Shown here: positions 48,829-57,452 of the stretch, piece after piece | Layout: the number at the start of each line of letters is the position of its first letter | Position numbering within the stretch: position 1 is the first letter of the stretch | DNA from: CAVSRC01 sp963781775 | GTDB lineage: Bacteria > Pseudomonadota > Alphaproteobacteria > Rhizobiales > Kaistiaceae | Length of the DNA stretch: 64,000 nt | NCBI GenBank assembly: GCA_963781775.1 | Contig: CAWAHE010000019.1 | Location: 62,001-126,000, forward strand | Reading direction: 5' to 3' | Made by a program: the position numbers and the translations under genes | Notes under the pieces: model-generated | What the model was told of the DNA's origin: nothing | What the model saw: the letters and a program-made list of their open reading frames with translations, nothing else | The model's database searches: none

Positions 48829-50279
48829 CGCGCCCGCTATGGACCTATGACGCCTTCTTCACCGCAATGGGCGGTCGGCCGGTGGGCGTGCGGCCGGACA
48901 GGATCACCGGCATCTCCATCGACAGCCGCACCGTCGAGCCGGGCGAGGCGTTCTTTGCCATCCACGGCGATCGCTTTGACGGGCACGACTTCGTTTCGAT
49001 GGCGTTGGCGCGGGGCGCGGCGACCGCGGTGGTCGCCTCGGACCGTCTCGCCGGCCTCGGCCGCATCAAGGGCTCGCTGACGGTCGTCGGCGACGTGCTC
49101 GACGCGCTGCGCGCGCTTGGCATCGCGGCGCGGGCGCGCAGCGACGCGAAGATCGCCGCGGTCACCGGCAGCGTTGGCAAGACCAGCACCAAGGAGATGC
49201 TGGCCGCGGCGCTGGCGCCGGACGGCCCCGTGCACTATTCGCCGGCCTCGTTCAACAACCACTGGGGCGTTCCGCTCACGCTGGCGCGCATGCCGCGCGA
49301 GGCCAAGTATGGCGTGTTCGAAATCGGCATGAACCACGCCGGCGAGATCGAGCCGCTGGTCAAGATGGTGCGGCCGCATGTGGCAATCATCACCACTGTT
49401 GAGCCCGTGCATCTGGAATACTTCAAGGACGTGAAGGCGATCGCCCGCGCCAAGGCGGAGATCTTCCTCGGCGTCGAGCCGGGCGGTGGCGCGATCATCA
49501 ACCGCGACAATCCGCACTATGCGCAGCTTGCCAAGCTCGCCCGCGCCGCCGGCATCGAGCGCATCATCGGCTTCGGCGAGCACAAGCGCGCCGAGGCGCG
49601 CCTCGATACCGCCAAGCTCAAGGAGCGGTGTTCGTGCATCGCGGCGAACATCCTCGGCGAGGAGGTGTCCTACAAGCTCGGCGCTCCCGGCCGTCATCTC
49701 ATTCAGAACAGCCTCGCCGTGCTTGCCGCGGTTTCGCTGCTCGGCGGCGACCTTGCGCTGGCGGCGCTGGCGCTCGCCAGCCTGGTTGCCGGCAAGGGCC
49801 GCGGCCAGCGCCAGCAGCTCGCGGTGCCGGGCGGCACTGCGACCCTGATCGACGAGAGCTACAACGCCAATCCGGCATCCATGCGTGCCGCGATTGCCCT
49901 CCTCGGACAGGCCGAGCCAGGCCGCAACGGCCGGCGCGTGGCGATCCTTGGGGACATGCTCGAACTCGGTCACGACGCCGAGGCGATGCATGCCGGCCTC
50001 GCCGACGAACTGGCCCAAGCCGATGTCGACGCCGTCTATCTCGTCGGGCCGCTGATGAAGGCGCTGTGGGACGCGCTCCCGCCGCGCCTGCATGGCGGCT
50101 ACGCCGACAAGGCCAGCGAGATGGAACAAATCGTCGTCGACGCTATTGCGCCGGGCGACGTGATCATGGTCAAGGGCTCCAACGCCAGCCGCATGGGGCC
50201 GCTGGTCGAGACGATCAAGGCGCGCTTCGCTCCTGCCAGGGCCGCCGGCGACACCGCGCAGGAACAGGAAACCGCCTGA
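48825..50279 (+). CDS. murF: UDP-MurNAc-tripeptide:D-Ala-D-Ala ligase
   Basis: A 484-residue Mur ligase completing the pentapeptide by adding D-Ala-D-Ala. AAVTGSVGKTSTKEMLAAAL is the P-loop (about residues 108-127), FNNHWGVPLTLARMP and FEIGMNHAGEIEPLVKMVRP are hallmark MurF segments, and LIDESYNANPASMRAAI marks the C-terminal domain. It starts in an ATGA overlap with murE and its stop overlaps the mraY start by one base (TGATG). Confidence 0.97.
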   Translation: MTRPLWTYDAFFTAMGGRPVGVRPDRITGISIDSRTVEPGEAFFAIHGDRFDGHDFVSMALARGAATAVVASDRLAGLGRIKGSLTVVGDVLDALRALGIAARARSDAKIAAVTGSVGKTSTKEMLAAALAPDGPVHYSPASFNNHWGVPLTLARMPREAKYGVFEIGMNHAGEIEPLVKMVRPHVAIITTVEPVHLEYFKDVKAIARAKAEIFLGVEPGGGAIINRDNPHYAQLAKLARAAGIERIIGFGEHKRAEARLDTAKLKERCSCIAANILGEEVSYKLGAPGRHLIQNSLAVLAAVSLLGGDLALAALALASLVAGKGRGQRQQLAVPGGTATLIDESYNANPASMRAAIALLGQAEPGRNGRRVAILGDMLELGHDAEAMHAGLADELAQADVDAVYLVGPLMKALWDALPPRLHGGYADKASEMEQIVVDAIAPGDVIMVKGSNASRMGPLVETIKARFAPARAAGDTAQEQETA

Positions 50280-51367
50280 TGCTCTATTTCCTCGGCCAGT
50301 ATGTCGGTGAACAGGTCGCGGCCCTCAACGTCTTCCGCTACATCACGTTCCGCACGGCGGGCGCGACCATGACGGCGCTGGTTTTCGTCTTCCTGTTCGG
50401 CCCGACGATCATCGCGGCGCTCCGCCTGCGTCAGGGCAGGGGACAGCCGATCCGCGCTGACGGGCCGCCCAGTCACGTGCTCACGAAGACAGGCACGCCG
50501 ACGATGGGCGGGCTGATGATCCTGTCCGGCACCGTCGTGTCGACGCTGCTCTGGGCCAACCTCGCCAACGTCTATGTCTGGGTCGTCTTGTTCGTGACCA
50601 TCGCGTTCGGACTGATCGGCCTCTACGACGACTATCTCAAGGTCACCAAGCAGAGCGACAAGGGATATTCCGGCAAGGCGCGGCTCGCCATCGAGGCGTT
50701 GATCGCGGCCATCGCCTGCGGCATCGTCGCCTGGGTTGGTGCGGCGCCGCTGTCCAGTTCGCTCACCTTTCCCTTCTTCAAGGACCTCGTGCTCAATCTC
50801 GGCTGGTTCTTCGTGCCGGTCGGCGCCTTCGTCATCGTCGGCGCGGGCAATGCGGTGAACCTCACCGATGGTCTCGACGGTCTTGCCATCGTGCCGGTGA
50901 TGATCGCCGCGGCGAGCTTCGGCTTCATCGCCTACCTGTCGGGCAATGCCGTCTTCGCCGACTATCTCCAGATCCATTTCGTGCCGGGCACCGGCGAGCT
51001 TGCCGTCGTCTGCGGCGCGCTGCTCGGCGCAGGGCTCGGCTTCCTGTGGTTCAACGCGCCGCCGGCGGCGATCTTCATGGGCGACACCGGCTCGCTCGCC
51101 CTTGGCGGCTTGCTCGGCGCGGTCGCGGTCGCGACCAAGCACGAGATCATCCTCGCCATCGTCGGCGGGCTGTTCGTGGTCGAGGCATTGTCGGTCATCA
51201 TCCAGGTTACCTCCTTCAAGCTGACCGGAAAACGCGTTTTCCGCATGGCGCCGATCCACCATCATTTCGAGGCGCTCGGCTGGACCGAGGCGCAGATCGT
51301 CATCCGCTTCTGGATCGTCGCCGTCCTGCTGGCGTTGATCGGGCTGTCGAGCCTCAAGCTCAGGTAG
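50279..51367 (+). CDS. mraY: Phospho-N-acetylmuramoyl-pentapeptide transferase
   Basis: A 362-residue membrane enzyme with ten helices that transfers phospho-MurNAc-pentapeptide to undecaprenyl phosphate, giving lipid I. Catalytic features: HVLTKTGTPTMGGLMILSG, GLYDDYLKVTKQSDKG (first Asp pair), NAVNLTDGLDGLA (second Asp motif), and the C-terminal HHHFEALGWTEAQIVIRFW. The first helices and motif spacing match the family norm. The ATG overlaps the murF stop by one base. Confidence 0.97.
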   Translation: MLYFLGQYVGEQVAALNVFRYITFRTAGATMTALVFVFLFGPTIIAALRLRQGRGQPIRADGPPSHVLTKTGTPTMGGLMILSGTVVSTLLWANLANVYVWVVLFVTIAFGLIGLYDDYLKVTKQSDKGYSGKARLAIEALIAAIACGIVAWVGAAPLSSSLTFPFFKDLVLNLGWFFVPVGAFVIVGAGNAVNLTDGLDGLAIVPVMIAAASFGFIAYLSGNAVFADYLQIHFVPGTGELAVVCGALLGAGLGFLWFNAPPAAIFMGDTGSLALGGLLGAVAVATKHEIILAIVGGLFVVEALSVIIQVTSFKLTGKRVFRMAPIHHHFEALGWTEAQIVIRFWIVAVLLALIGLSSLKLR

Positions 51368-51375
51368 CGCCTCGC

Positions 51376-52776
51376 ATGATCCCCGTCACCAGCTTCAGCG
51401 GACGCACCGTCGCGGTCTTTGGCCTCGGCGAGAGCGGCCGCGCCAGCGCGCTGGCGCTGGCCGCGGGCGGGGCGACGGTTGCCGCGTGGGACGACAGCGA
51501 GGATTCGGTCGCGGCGGCGCGGGCGGCCGGCATCGCCATCGTCGATCTCCGGGTCGCCGACTGGAAGGCTTTCGCCGCGCTGGTGCTGGCCCCGGGCGTG
51601 CCGCTCACCCACCCTCAGCCGCACTGGACGGTGGTCGGCGCGAACGCCGCCGGCGTCGAGGTGATCGGCGACATCGAGCTGTTCTGCCGCGAGCGCCGGC
51701 GTCATTGTCCGCAGGCGCCGTTCATCGCCATCACCGGCACCAACGGCAAGTCCACGACCACGGCGCTGATTGCCCACCTGCTGCGTGAGGCGGGCTGCGA
51801 CGTGCAGATGGGCGGCAATATTGGCCGGGCGATCCTGTCGCTGGAGCCGCCGGCGGTCGGCCGCCATCATGTGGTCGAGTGTTCCTCGTTTCAGATCGAT
51901 CTCGCGCCGAGTCTCGATCCTTCCATCGGCGTGCTGCTCAACATCACGCCCGATCATCTCGATCGCCACGGGACTTTCGAGGCCTACGCGCGGATCAAGG
52001 AGCGCCTGGTCGCGGACTCCGATACCGCCGTGATCGCGGTCGACGACAAGCCTTGCCAGGCGATCGCTGATCGGCTGGCGCTGGGCGGCAAGAAAGTCGT
52101 TCGCGTGTCGGCACGGCGTCCGCTGGCCGACGGCGTCTATGCCAGCGGCGGTGAGATTCTCGTCGTGGCCGATGGCGCCACGACGCGCGTTGCCAGTCTT
52201 TCTGGTATCGGCTCGCTGCGCGGGCAGCACAATGCCCAGAACGCGGTGGCGGCGGTCGCCGTCGCGCGCGCTGCAGGTCTTGACCAGCCGACGATCGTTC
52301 GCGGCCTGCAGACATTCCCCGGCCTTGCGCACCGCATGGAAGAAGTCGGCCGGCGGGGCAGGGTGCTCTTCGTCAACGACTCCAAGGCGACCAACGCCGA
52401 TGCCGCGGCCAAGGCGCTGGCGAGCTTCGCGCCGATCTACTGGATTGCCGGCGGGAAGCCGAAGGAGGGCGGCATTGCCGGCCTTGCCGATTTCTTTCCG
52501 CGGATCGCCAAGGCCTATCTGATTGGCGAGGCGGCGGAGGATTTCGGCCGCACGCTTGGCGAGCGCGTGCCGCATGCGATGTCGGGCACGCTTGCCGCCG
52601 CAGTTGCCGCGGCCGCCGCCGATGCGGCGCAGGATCCGGCGCCAGAGCCGGTCGTGCTGCTGTCGCCGGCTTGCGCCTCATACGACCAGTTCAAGAATTT
52701 CGAGCGGCGCGGCGATGCGTTCCGCGCGCTCGTCCTTCAACTCGATGGAATTAGCAGCCAAGGGGAGGCAGCCTGA
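51376..52776 (+). CDS. murD: UDP-MurNAc-L-alanine:D-glutamate ligase
   Basis: A 466-residue cytoplasmic ligase adding D-glutamate. N-terminal Rossmann domain VAVFGLGESGRASALALAAG, P-loop ITGTNGKSTTTALIAHLLRE (about residues 117-136), central CSSFQIDLAP and HLDRHGTFEAYARIK, and the C-terminal FVNDSKATNADAAAKALASF and LLSPACASYDQFKNFERRGD. Intact, with start at ATG 51376, 8 bp after mraY, and stop overlapping ftsW by one base. Confidence 0.97.
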   Translation: MIPVTSFSGRTVAVFGLGESGRASALALAAGGATVAAWDDSEDSVAAARAAGIAIVDLRVADWKAFAALVLAPGVPLTHPQPHWTVVGANAAGVEVIGDIELFCRERRRHCPQAPFIAITGTNGKSTTTALIAHLLREAGCDVQMGGNIGRAILSLEPPAVGRHHVVECSSFQIDLAPSLDPSIGVLLNITPDHLDRHGTFEAYARIKERLVADSDTAVIAVDDKPCQAIADRLALGGKKVVRVSARRPLADGVYASGGEILVVADGATTRVASLSGIGSLRGQHNAQNAVAAVAVARAAGLDQPTIVRGLQTFPGLAHRMEEVGRRGRVLFVNDSKATNADAAAKALASFAPIYWIAGGKPKEGGIAGLADFFPRIAKAYLIGEAAEDFGRTLGERVPHAMSGTLAAAVAAAAADAAQDPAPEPVVLLSPACASYDQFKNFERRGDAFRALVLQLDGISSQGEAA

Positions 52777-53933
52777 TGGTCAGCCGTGCCGATCGCAGTG
52801 CGTTCGCCGAGTGGTGGTGGACCGTCGACAAGTATCTGCTCGGCGCCCTGGTGGTGCTGATGCTGGGCGGCGTCGTGCTGTCGCTCGCCGGCAGTCCGCC
52901 TGTCGCCGAGCGTCTCGGCTATGACAGCTTCCATTTCGTCAAGCGCCACGTCTTCTTCTTCTTCCCGGCGCTGGCGGTGATGATCGCGGCGTCTTTCCTG
53001 ACGCCGCAGATGGCCCGGCGCACGGCGATGATCGTCCTCGTCGTCGCGCTCGTCCTGATGATGGTGACGCTGTTCACCGGCGTCGAAGTGAAGGGCGCGC
53101 GCCGCTGGTTCGATCTCTTCGGCGTGTCGCTGCAACCGTCGGAATTCATGAAGCCGGCATTTGTCGTCGTCGTCGCCTGGCTGTTCGCCGAAAACGCCCG
53201 GCGGAAGGATATTCCCGGCAATGCCTTCGCGTTGATCCTGCTGGCCATCGTGGCCGCGCTCCTCGTCGCCGAACCCGATTTCGGCCAGACCATGCTCATC
53301 GTCATCGCGTGGGGCGCGCTGTTCTTCATGGCGGGCCTGTCGTGGTTCTGGATCGCGGCGCTCGGCGCGGCGGCGCTCGGCGGCGTTTTCGTCGCCTACT
53401 CGACGCTGCCGCACGTCGCCGCGCGCATCGACCGATTCATCTCGCCGCAGTCCGGCGACACCTTCCAGATCGACAAGGCGCTCGATTCGATCCTGCGCGG
53501 CGGTTGGTTCGGGCAGGGGCCGGGCGAGGGGCTGGTCAAGCGCGTGCTGCCCGACGCCCATACCGATTTCATCTTTGCCGTCGCGGCGGAGGAATTCGGC
53601 ATCATCGTCTGCATCGGACTGGTTCTGGTCTTCGCTTTTGTCGTCTTTCGCGGACTCTCCGATTCCAGCCGTCAGGACGACCCGTTCGTGCGCCTCGCCG
53701 GTGCCGGACTGGTTGTCCTCTTCGGCGTGCAGTCGGCGATCAACATTGCGGTCAATCTCAACATGATCCCGGCCAAGGGCATGACGCTGCCGTTCATCTC
53801 CTACGGCGGTTCGTCGATGATCGCGATTGCCTTCGGCATGGGCCTGTTGCTGGCGTTCACCCGCCGCCGGCCGGAGCCGCGCCGGATCGTCAAACGGGTC
53901 ATCGCCCGGCCACCGGCCGCGAGCCCGGCCTGA
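52776..53933 (+). CDS. ftsW: Septal peptidoglycan polymerase FtsW (SEDS family)
   Basis: A 385-residue SEDS glycosyltransferase with ten membrane helices that polymerises lipid II together with FtsI. Signature segments: KGARRWFDLFGVSLQPSEFM, VAEPDFGQTM, the extracellular loop DSILRGGWFGQGPGEG, AHTDFIFAVAAEEFG containing the catalytic Asp, and the final NIAVNLNMIPAKGMTLPFIS and YGGSS. The short C-terminus ends RRRPEPRRIVKRVIARPP. A 289-bp spacer containing a repeat separates it from murG. Confidence 0.96.
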   Translation: MVSRADRSAFAEWWWTVDKYLLGALVVLMLGGVVLSLAGSPPVAERLGYDSFHFVKRHVFFFFPALAVMIAASFLTPQMARRTAMIVLVVALVLMMVTLFTGVEVKGARRWFDLFGVSLQPSEFMKPAFVVVVAWLFAENARRKDIPGNAFALILLAIVAALLVAEPDFGQTMLIVIAWGALFFMAGLSWFWIAALGAAALGGVFVAYSTLPHVAARIDRFISPQSGDTFQIDKALDSILRGGWFGQGPGEGLVKRVLPDAHTDFIFAVAAEEFGIIVCIGLVLVFAFVVFRGLSDSSRQDDPFVRLAGAGLVVLFGVQSAINIAVNLNMIPAKGMTLPFISYGGSSMIAIAFGMGLLLAFTRRRPEPRRIVKRVIARPPAASPA

Positions 53934-53974
53934 TGGCATTGGTGTTGCCGGTAGTGGCACGACGGTCTCGCGTG

Positions 53975-54158
53975 CTCTCCATCTCCCCCCTTGAGGGCGA
54001 GAGTAGTGGAGCCCGATTTTCGCCGAAGGCGGAAATCGCTGGCGCAGCTAAGAGGGGGGTCATTGCAAGGCCGTGCCGCTACCCCCCTCTTGGCTTCGCT
54101 AACGTCTCGCGTTCGCGAGCCGTAACCTTCGCCGTTCTCCCCCTCAAGGGGGGAGAGG
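53975..54158. repeat. Inverted-repeat element between ftsW and murG
   Basis: Outer arms CTCTCC/CCCCTTGAGGGCGAG (53976-54003) and CTCCCCCTCAAGGGGGGAG (about 54137-54156) are related inverted copies, and an inner palindrome AAGAGGGGGGT (54050-54060) / ACCCCCCTCTT (54081-54091) would form a long cruciform. The only large gap inside the mur genes is occupied by this non-coding element, which looks like a small repeat insertion (MITE or mosaic type). Confidence 0.6.
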
Positions 54159-54222
54159 ATGCGCAAGGGGCGTGGCTTCATCCCCCGCCGCCGGAAAGGG
54201 GGGGAAGGGGTGCGGGCGACTG

Positions 54223-55345
54223 ATGGCTGCCGACAAGATTGCGTTGCTGGCTGCCGGCGGCACCGGCGGCCATCTGTTCCCCGCGGAGGCGCTGGCGCTG
54301 ACCCTGGCCGCGCGCGGCTGGCGCATTCATCTCGCCACTGATCGCCGGGTTGAATCCTACGGCAAGGATTTCCCGGCCGAAGAGATTCACCGGATTTCCT
54401 CGGCCACGCTGACCAGTTCGCCCGTGGCTTTCGCCATGGGGGCTGTCCGCCTGGGCCGTGGCTTCGTCGAGGCCTGGCAGCTCGTGCGCCAGTTGAAGCC
54501 GAAGGTGGCGGTGGGCTTTGGCGGCTATCCCACCCTGCCGCCGATGCTTGCCGCGGCGCGCGCGCGTCGTGCCGACCATCATTCACGAGCAGAACGCGGT
54601 CATCGGCCGCGCCAACGGCTTCCTCGCAGGACGCGTCACCGCGATTGCCACCGGCTTTGCCGAGGTGCGCGGGACCGAGACCGTGCGGACGCCGATGGTA
54701 CAGACCGGCAATCCGGTGCGCCCGGCGGTGCTGGTCGCCGCGAACAACCCGTATGCCGAACCGTCCGCTGGCGGACCGTTCCATCTGCTCGTCTTCGGCG
54801 GCAGCCAGGGCGCACGCGTCATGGCCGATCTTGTGCCGCCGGCCATTGCGCTGCTCGATGCCGAGGCGCGCGGCCGCTTGCGCATCGTGCAGCAGTGCCG
54901 GCCCGAGGACATGGCGCGGGTCGGTGAGGGCTATGGCGGGCTCGGCGTCGCCGCCGATCTCCAGCCGTTTTTCGCCGACATGCCGGATCGAATTGCTGCA
55001 AGCCACCTCGTCGTCTGCCGGTCCGGGGCCTCCACCTGCGCCGAACTCGCCGTCATCGGGCGGCCGGCCATCATGGTTCCGCTGCCGGGAGCCCTTGACC
55101 AGGACCAGAAGGCCAATGCCATGGTGCTTGCCGGCGCCGGGGGCGGATGGATGGTCGAGCAGAAAGACATGAACCCGCAGCAGCTTGCTGGCGATCTTGC
55201 ACGGTTGATGGCAGAACCGTCGCGCCTGATCGCCGCCGCGGCGGCAGCGCGCAAGGCCGGTCGTCCCGATGCGGTCGATCGCCTTGCCGACGTCGTCGAG
55301 CGGGTCGCGGCCGGTCAGCCGGTCGTCGCTGGAGTTGCCGCATGA
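54223..55345 (+). CDS. murG: UDP-GlcNAc:lipid I N-acetylglucosaminyltransferase, with a frameshift
   Basis: GT28 glycosyltransferase making lipid II at the inner face of the membrane. The first frame (ATG 54223) has the G-loop AAGGTGGHLFPAEALALTLA and GFGGYPTLPPMLAAARA. The sequence continues one base ahead with VVPTIIHEQNAVIGRANGFL, then FGGSQGARVMADLVPPAIAL, VVCRSGASTCAELAVIGRPA and ALDQDQKANAMVLAGAGGG, the donor-binding half. The break lies in a GC dinucleotide run at 54553-54567 (GCGGCGCGCGCGCGT), an obvious place for a miscount. MurG is essential, so sequence error is likely. The corrected protein is about 373 residues. The stop overlaps murC (ATGA). Confidence 0.9.
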
Positions 55346-56754
55346 AGATGAAGCTCGATATCGGACCGGTGCACTTCGTCGGCATCGGCGGCATCGGCAT
55401 GAGTGGTATCGCCGAGGTGCTCGCCAATCTCGGCTACCGGGTGCAGGGCTCCGACGCGTCCGACAGCGCCAATGTCCAGCGCCTGCGCGAGAAGGGCATC
55501 GCCGTCACCATCGGCCATGACGCCGCCAATCTCGGCGACGCGCGGGTTGTGGTCGTGTCGTCGGCGATCAAGCGCGACAATCCCGAGCTGAAGGCGGCGC
55601 GAGAGCGCCTGTTGCCGGTCGTGCGACGCGCCGAAATGCTGGCCGAACTGATGCGCCTCAAGCAGGCTGTCGCCATCGCCGGCACCCACGGCAAGACGAC
55701 GACGACCTCGATGGTGGCGGCGCTGCTCGATGCCGGCGGCTTCGATCCGACCGTCATCAATGGCGGCATCATCAACGCCTATGGCACCAACGCCCGCATG
55801 GGCGCCAGCGACTGGATGGTGGTCGAGGCCGACGAGTTGGACGGCACCTTCGTCAAACTGCCCGCCGACGTGGCGTTGGTCACCAACATCGATCCCGAGC
55901 ATCTCGATCACTACGGCAGCTTCGATCGGGCGCGCGAAGCGTTCCGTCAGTTCGTCGAGAACGTGCCGTTCTACGGCTTCGCGGTCATGTGCATCGACCA
56001 TCCCGAGGTTCAGGCCCTGATCGGGCGCATCGAGGACCGGCGGATCGTCACCTATGGCGCCAGCCCGCAGGCCGATGTGCGCTACACGGATCTGCGCATC
56101 GAGGGCACGCGCTCGGTGTTCACCGTCACCATCGGCGACCGCCAGAAAGGCGAACGTCGCGTTCTGGAGAACCTCTCGATCTCGATGCCGGGCGAGCACA
56201 ACGTCCAGAACGCCACCGGCGCGCTGGCCGTCGCGCATCATCTTGGCGTACCGGACGCCGCCATCGCCGCCGGTCTGGCGAGTTTCGGCGGCGTCAAGCG
56301 CCGCTTCACCCGCACCGGATCGTGGAACGGCGTCGAGATCATCGACGACTACGGCCACCATCCGATCGAGATCGCGGCTGTGCTCAAAGCGGCGCGCTCG
56401 GTCGCCAAGGGCCGTATCATCGCCGTCGTCCAGCCCCATCGCTACACGCGGCTGCGCGACCTGTTCGATCAGTTCTGCACCTGCTTCAACGACGCGGACA
56501 CCGTGCTCGTGGCGCCGGTCTATGCGGCTGGCGAAGCGCCGATCGAGGGCATCGACCGCGATCATCTGGTGGAAGGCTTGCGCGTGCGCGGTCACCGCGA
56601 TGCCCGGCCGCTTTCGGGTCCCGAGGCGCTTGCCGGCGAGATCGCGGCCATCGCCCGGCCGGGAGACTACGTCGTCTGTCTCGGTGCCGGCTCGATCAGC
56701 CAGTGGGCCTACGCGCTGCCGGAGCAACTGGCGAAGGTGGGCGGGAAGGCCTAA
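55342..56754 (+). CDS. murC: UDP-MurNAc:L-alanine ligase
   Basis: A 470-residue Mur ligase for the first peptide residue. HFVGIGGIGMSGIAEVLANL at the N-terminus, P-loop AIAGTHGKTTTTSMVAALLD, EADELDGTFVKL, SFGGVKRRFTRTGSWNGVEI and IIDDYGHHPIEIAAVLKAAR are diagnostic for MurC. The frame is intact. It begins in an ATGA overlap with murG and ends 9 bp before the MNT gene, an unusual neighbour; murB normally follows directly. Confidence 0.97.
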   Translation: MKMKLDIGPVHFVGIGGIGMSGIAEVLANLGYRVQGSDASDSANVQRLREKGIAVTIGHDAANLGDARVVVVSSAIKRDNPELKAARERLLPVVRRAEMLAELMRLKQAVAIAGTHGKTTTTSMVAALLDAGGFDPTVINGGIINAYGTNARMGASDWMVVEADELDGTFVKLPADVALVTNIDPEHLDHYGSFDRAREAFRQFVENVPFYGFAVMCIDHPEVQALIGRIEDRRIVTYGASPQADVRYTDLRIEGTRSVFTVTIGDRQKGERRVLENLSISMPGEHNVQNATGALAVAHHLGVPDAAIAAGLASFGGVKRRFTRTGSWNGVEIIDDYGHHPIEIAAVLKAARSVAKGRIIAVVQPHRYTRLRDLFDQFCTCFNDADTVLVAPVYAAGEAPIEGIDRDHLVEGLRVRGHRDARPLSGPEALAGEIAAIARPGDYVVCLGAGSISQWAYALPEQLAKVGGKA

Positions 56755-56763
56755 ATTGCCGGC

Positions 56764-57093
56764 ATGAGTGACACACAAGTCCTTCTGGCGCGCGAAATCA
56801 CCCGCGATCAGCTTCTGGCTGAACTGCGCGCCCTTCGTGCTGCCTTCGAGCGGGATGGTGTCGTACACATGGCGCTATTCGGCTCGCGGGCGCGGGGCGA
56901 CAATCGACCGGACAGCGACGTCGATCTGTTGGTGGATGTCATGCCGGGCCGGAAGTTCTCGCTGCTCGATCTGATCGGTGTTGGCCATTTGGTCGAGGAT
57001 CACGTGGGGCTTCGCGGCGACGTCCTGATGCGGGCTGGTCTTGGAAAGACTTTTGCCGAGGGTGCGCGGCGCGACGTCGTGGAGGTATTTTGA
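56764..57093 (+). CDS. MNT-type nucleotidyltransferase (antitoxin-like)
   Basis: A 109-residue minimal nucleotidyltransferase. HMALFGSRARGDNRPDSDVD holds the pol-beta-fold motif G-S-x(9)-D-x-D, with a third acidic residue expected in DHVGLRGDVLMRAG. MNT proteins pair with HEPN proteins such as HepT; in studied cases the MNT modifies its partner's motif by adding AMP and so neutralises it. The gene starts 9 bp after murC and its end overlaps the HEPN start, so the pair is built into the division operon. DNA composition does not differ visibly from the neighbours. Confidence 0.87.
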   Translation: MSDTQVLLAREITRDQLLAELRALRAAFERDGVVHMALFGSRARGDNRPDSDVDLLVDVMPGRKFSLLDLIGVGHLVEDHVGLRGDVLMRAGLGKTFAEGARRDVVEVF

Positions 57094-57452
57094 AGAGCGA
57101 TCGCCCGCTCTCCCGGCTCGACGATATCAAGAACAGCATCGGACAAATCAGGCGACTTCTTGTGGGCAAGACCGTCGACGAGGTTCGCGCTGACAGTGTT
57201 GCCTGGGCCGCGTTGGAGCGATTTCTTGAGATTCTCAGCGAAGCGTCGCGCCACGTTCCCGATGGCTGGAAGGCCGAGCAGCCGCAAATCGCTTGGCGTC
57301 AGATTGCCGATCTCGGAAACAGGCTGCGTCACGTCTATCGCGACGTAAACCCGGAAGCGCTCTGGAACATTTATCTCAACGACCTCGACCCGCTTGAGGC
57401 CGCCGTCGATGCCATGCTGGCGGCGCATCCACGCACGGACCATTCGTCGTGA
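57090..57452 (+). CDS. HEPN (DUF86/HepT-like) protein
   Basis: A 120-residue all-helical protein of the DUF86 type. LDDIKNSIGQIRRLLVGKTV opens it, AWAALERFLEILSEASRHVP is the second helix, and the expected RNase motif region reads WRQIADLGNRLRHVYRDV. In canonical HepT the motif is R-N-x-x-x-H-x-Y; here the first Arg is replaced by Gly (GNRLRHVY), a form that I recall as common in alphaproteobacterial DUF86 proteins and that may be catalytically altered. It starts at an unusual TTG (57090) in the overlap with the MNT gene, and its stop overlaps the GTG start of murB. Confidence 0.85.
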   Translation: MKSDRPLSRLDDIKNSIGQIRRLLVGKTVDEVRADSVAWAALERFLEILSEASRHVPDGWKAEQPQIAWRQIADLGNRLRHVYRDVNPEALWNIYLNDLDPLEAAVDAMLAAHPRTDHSS

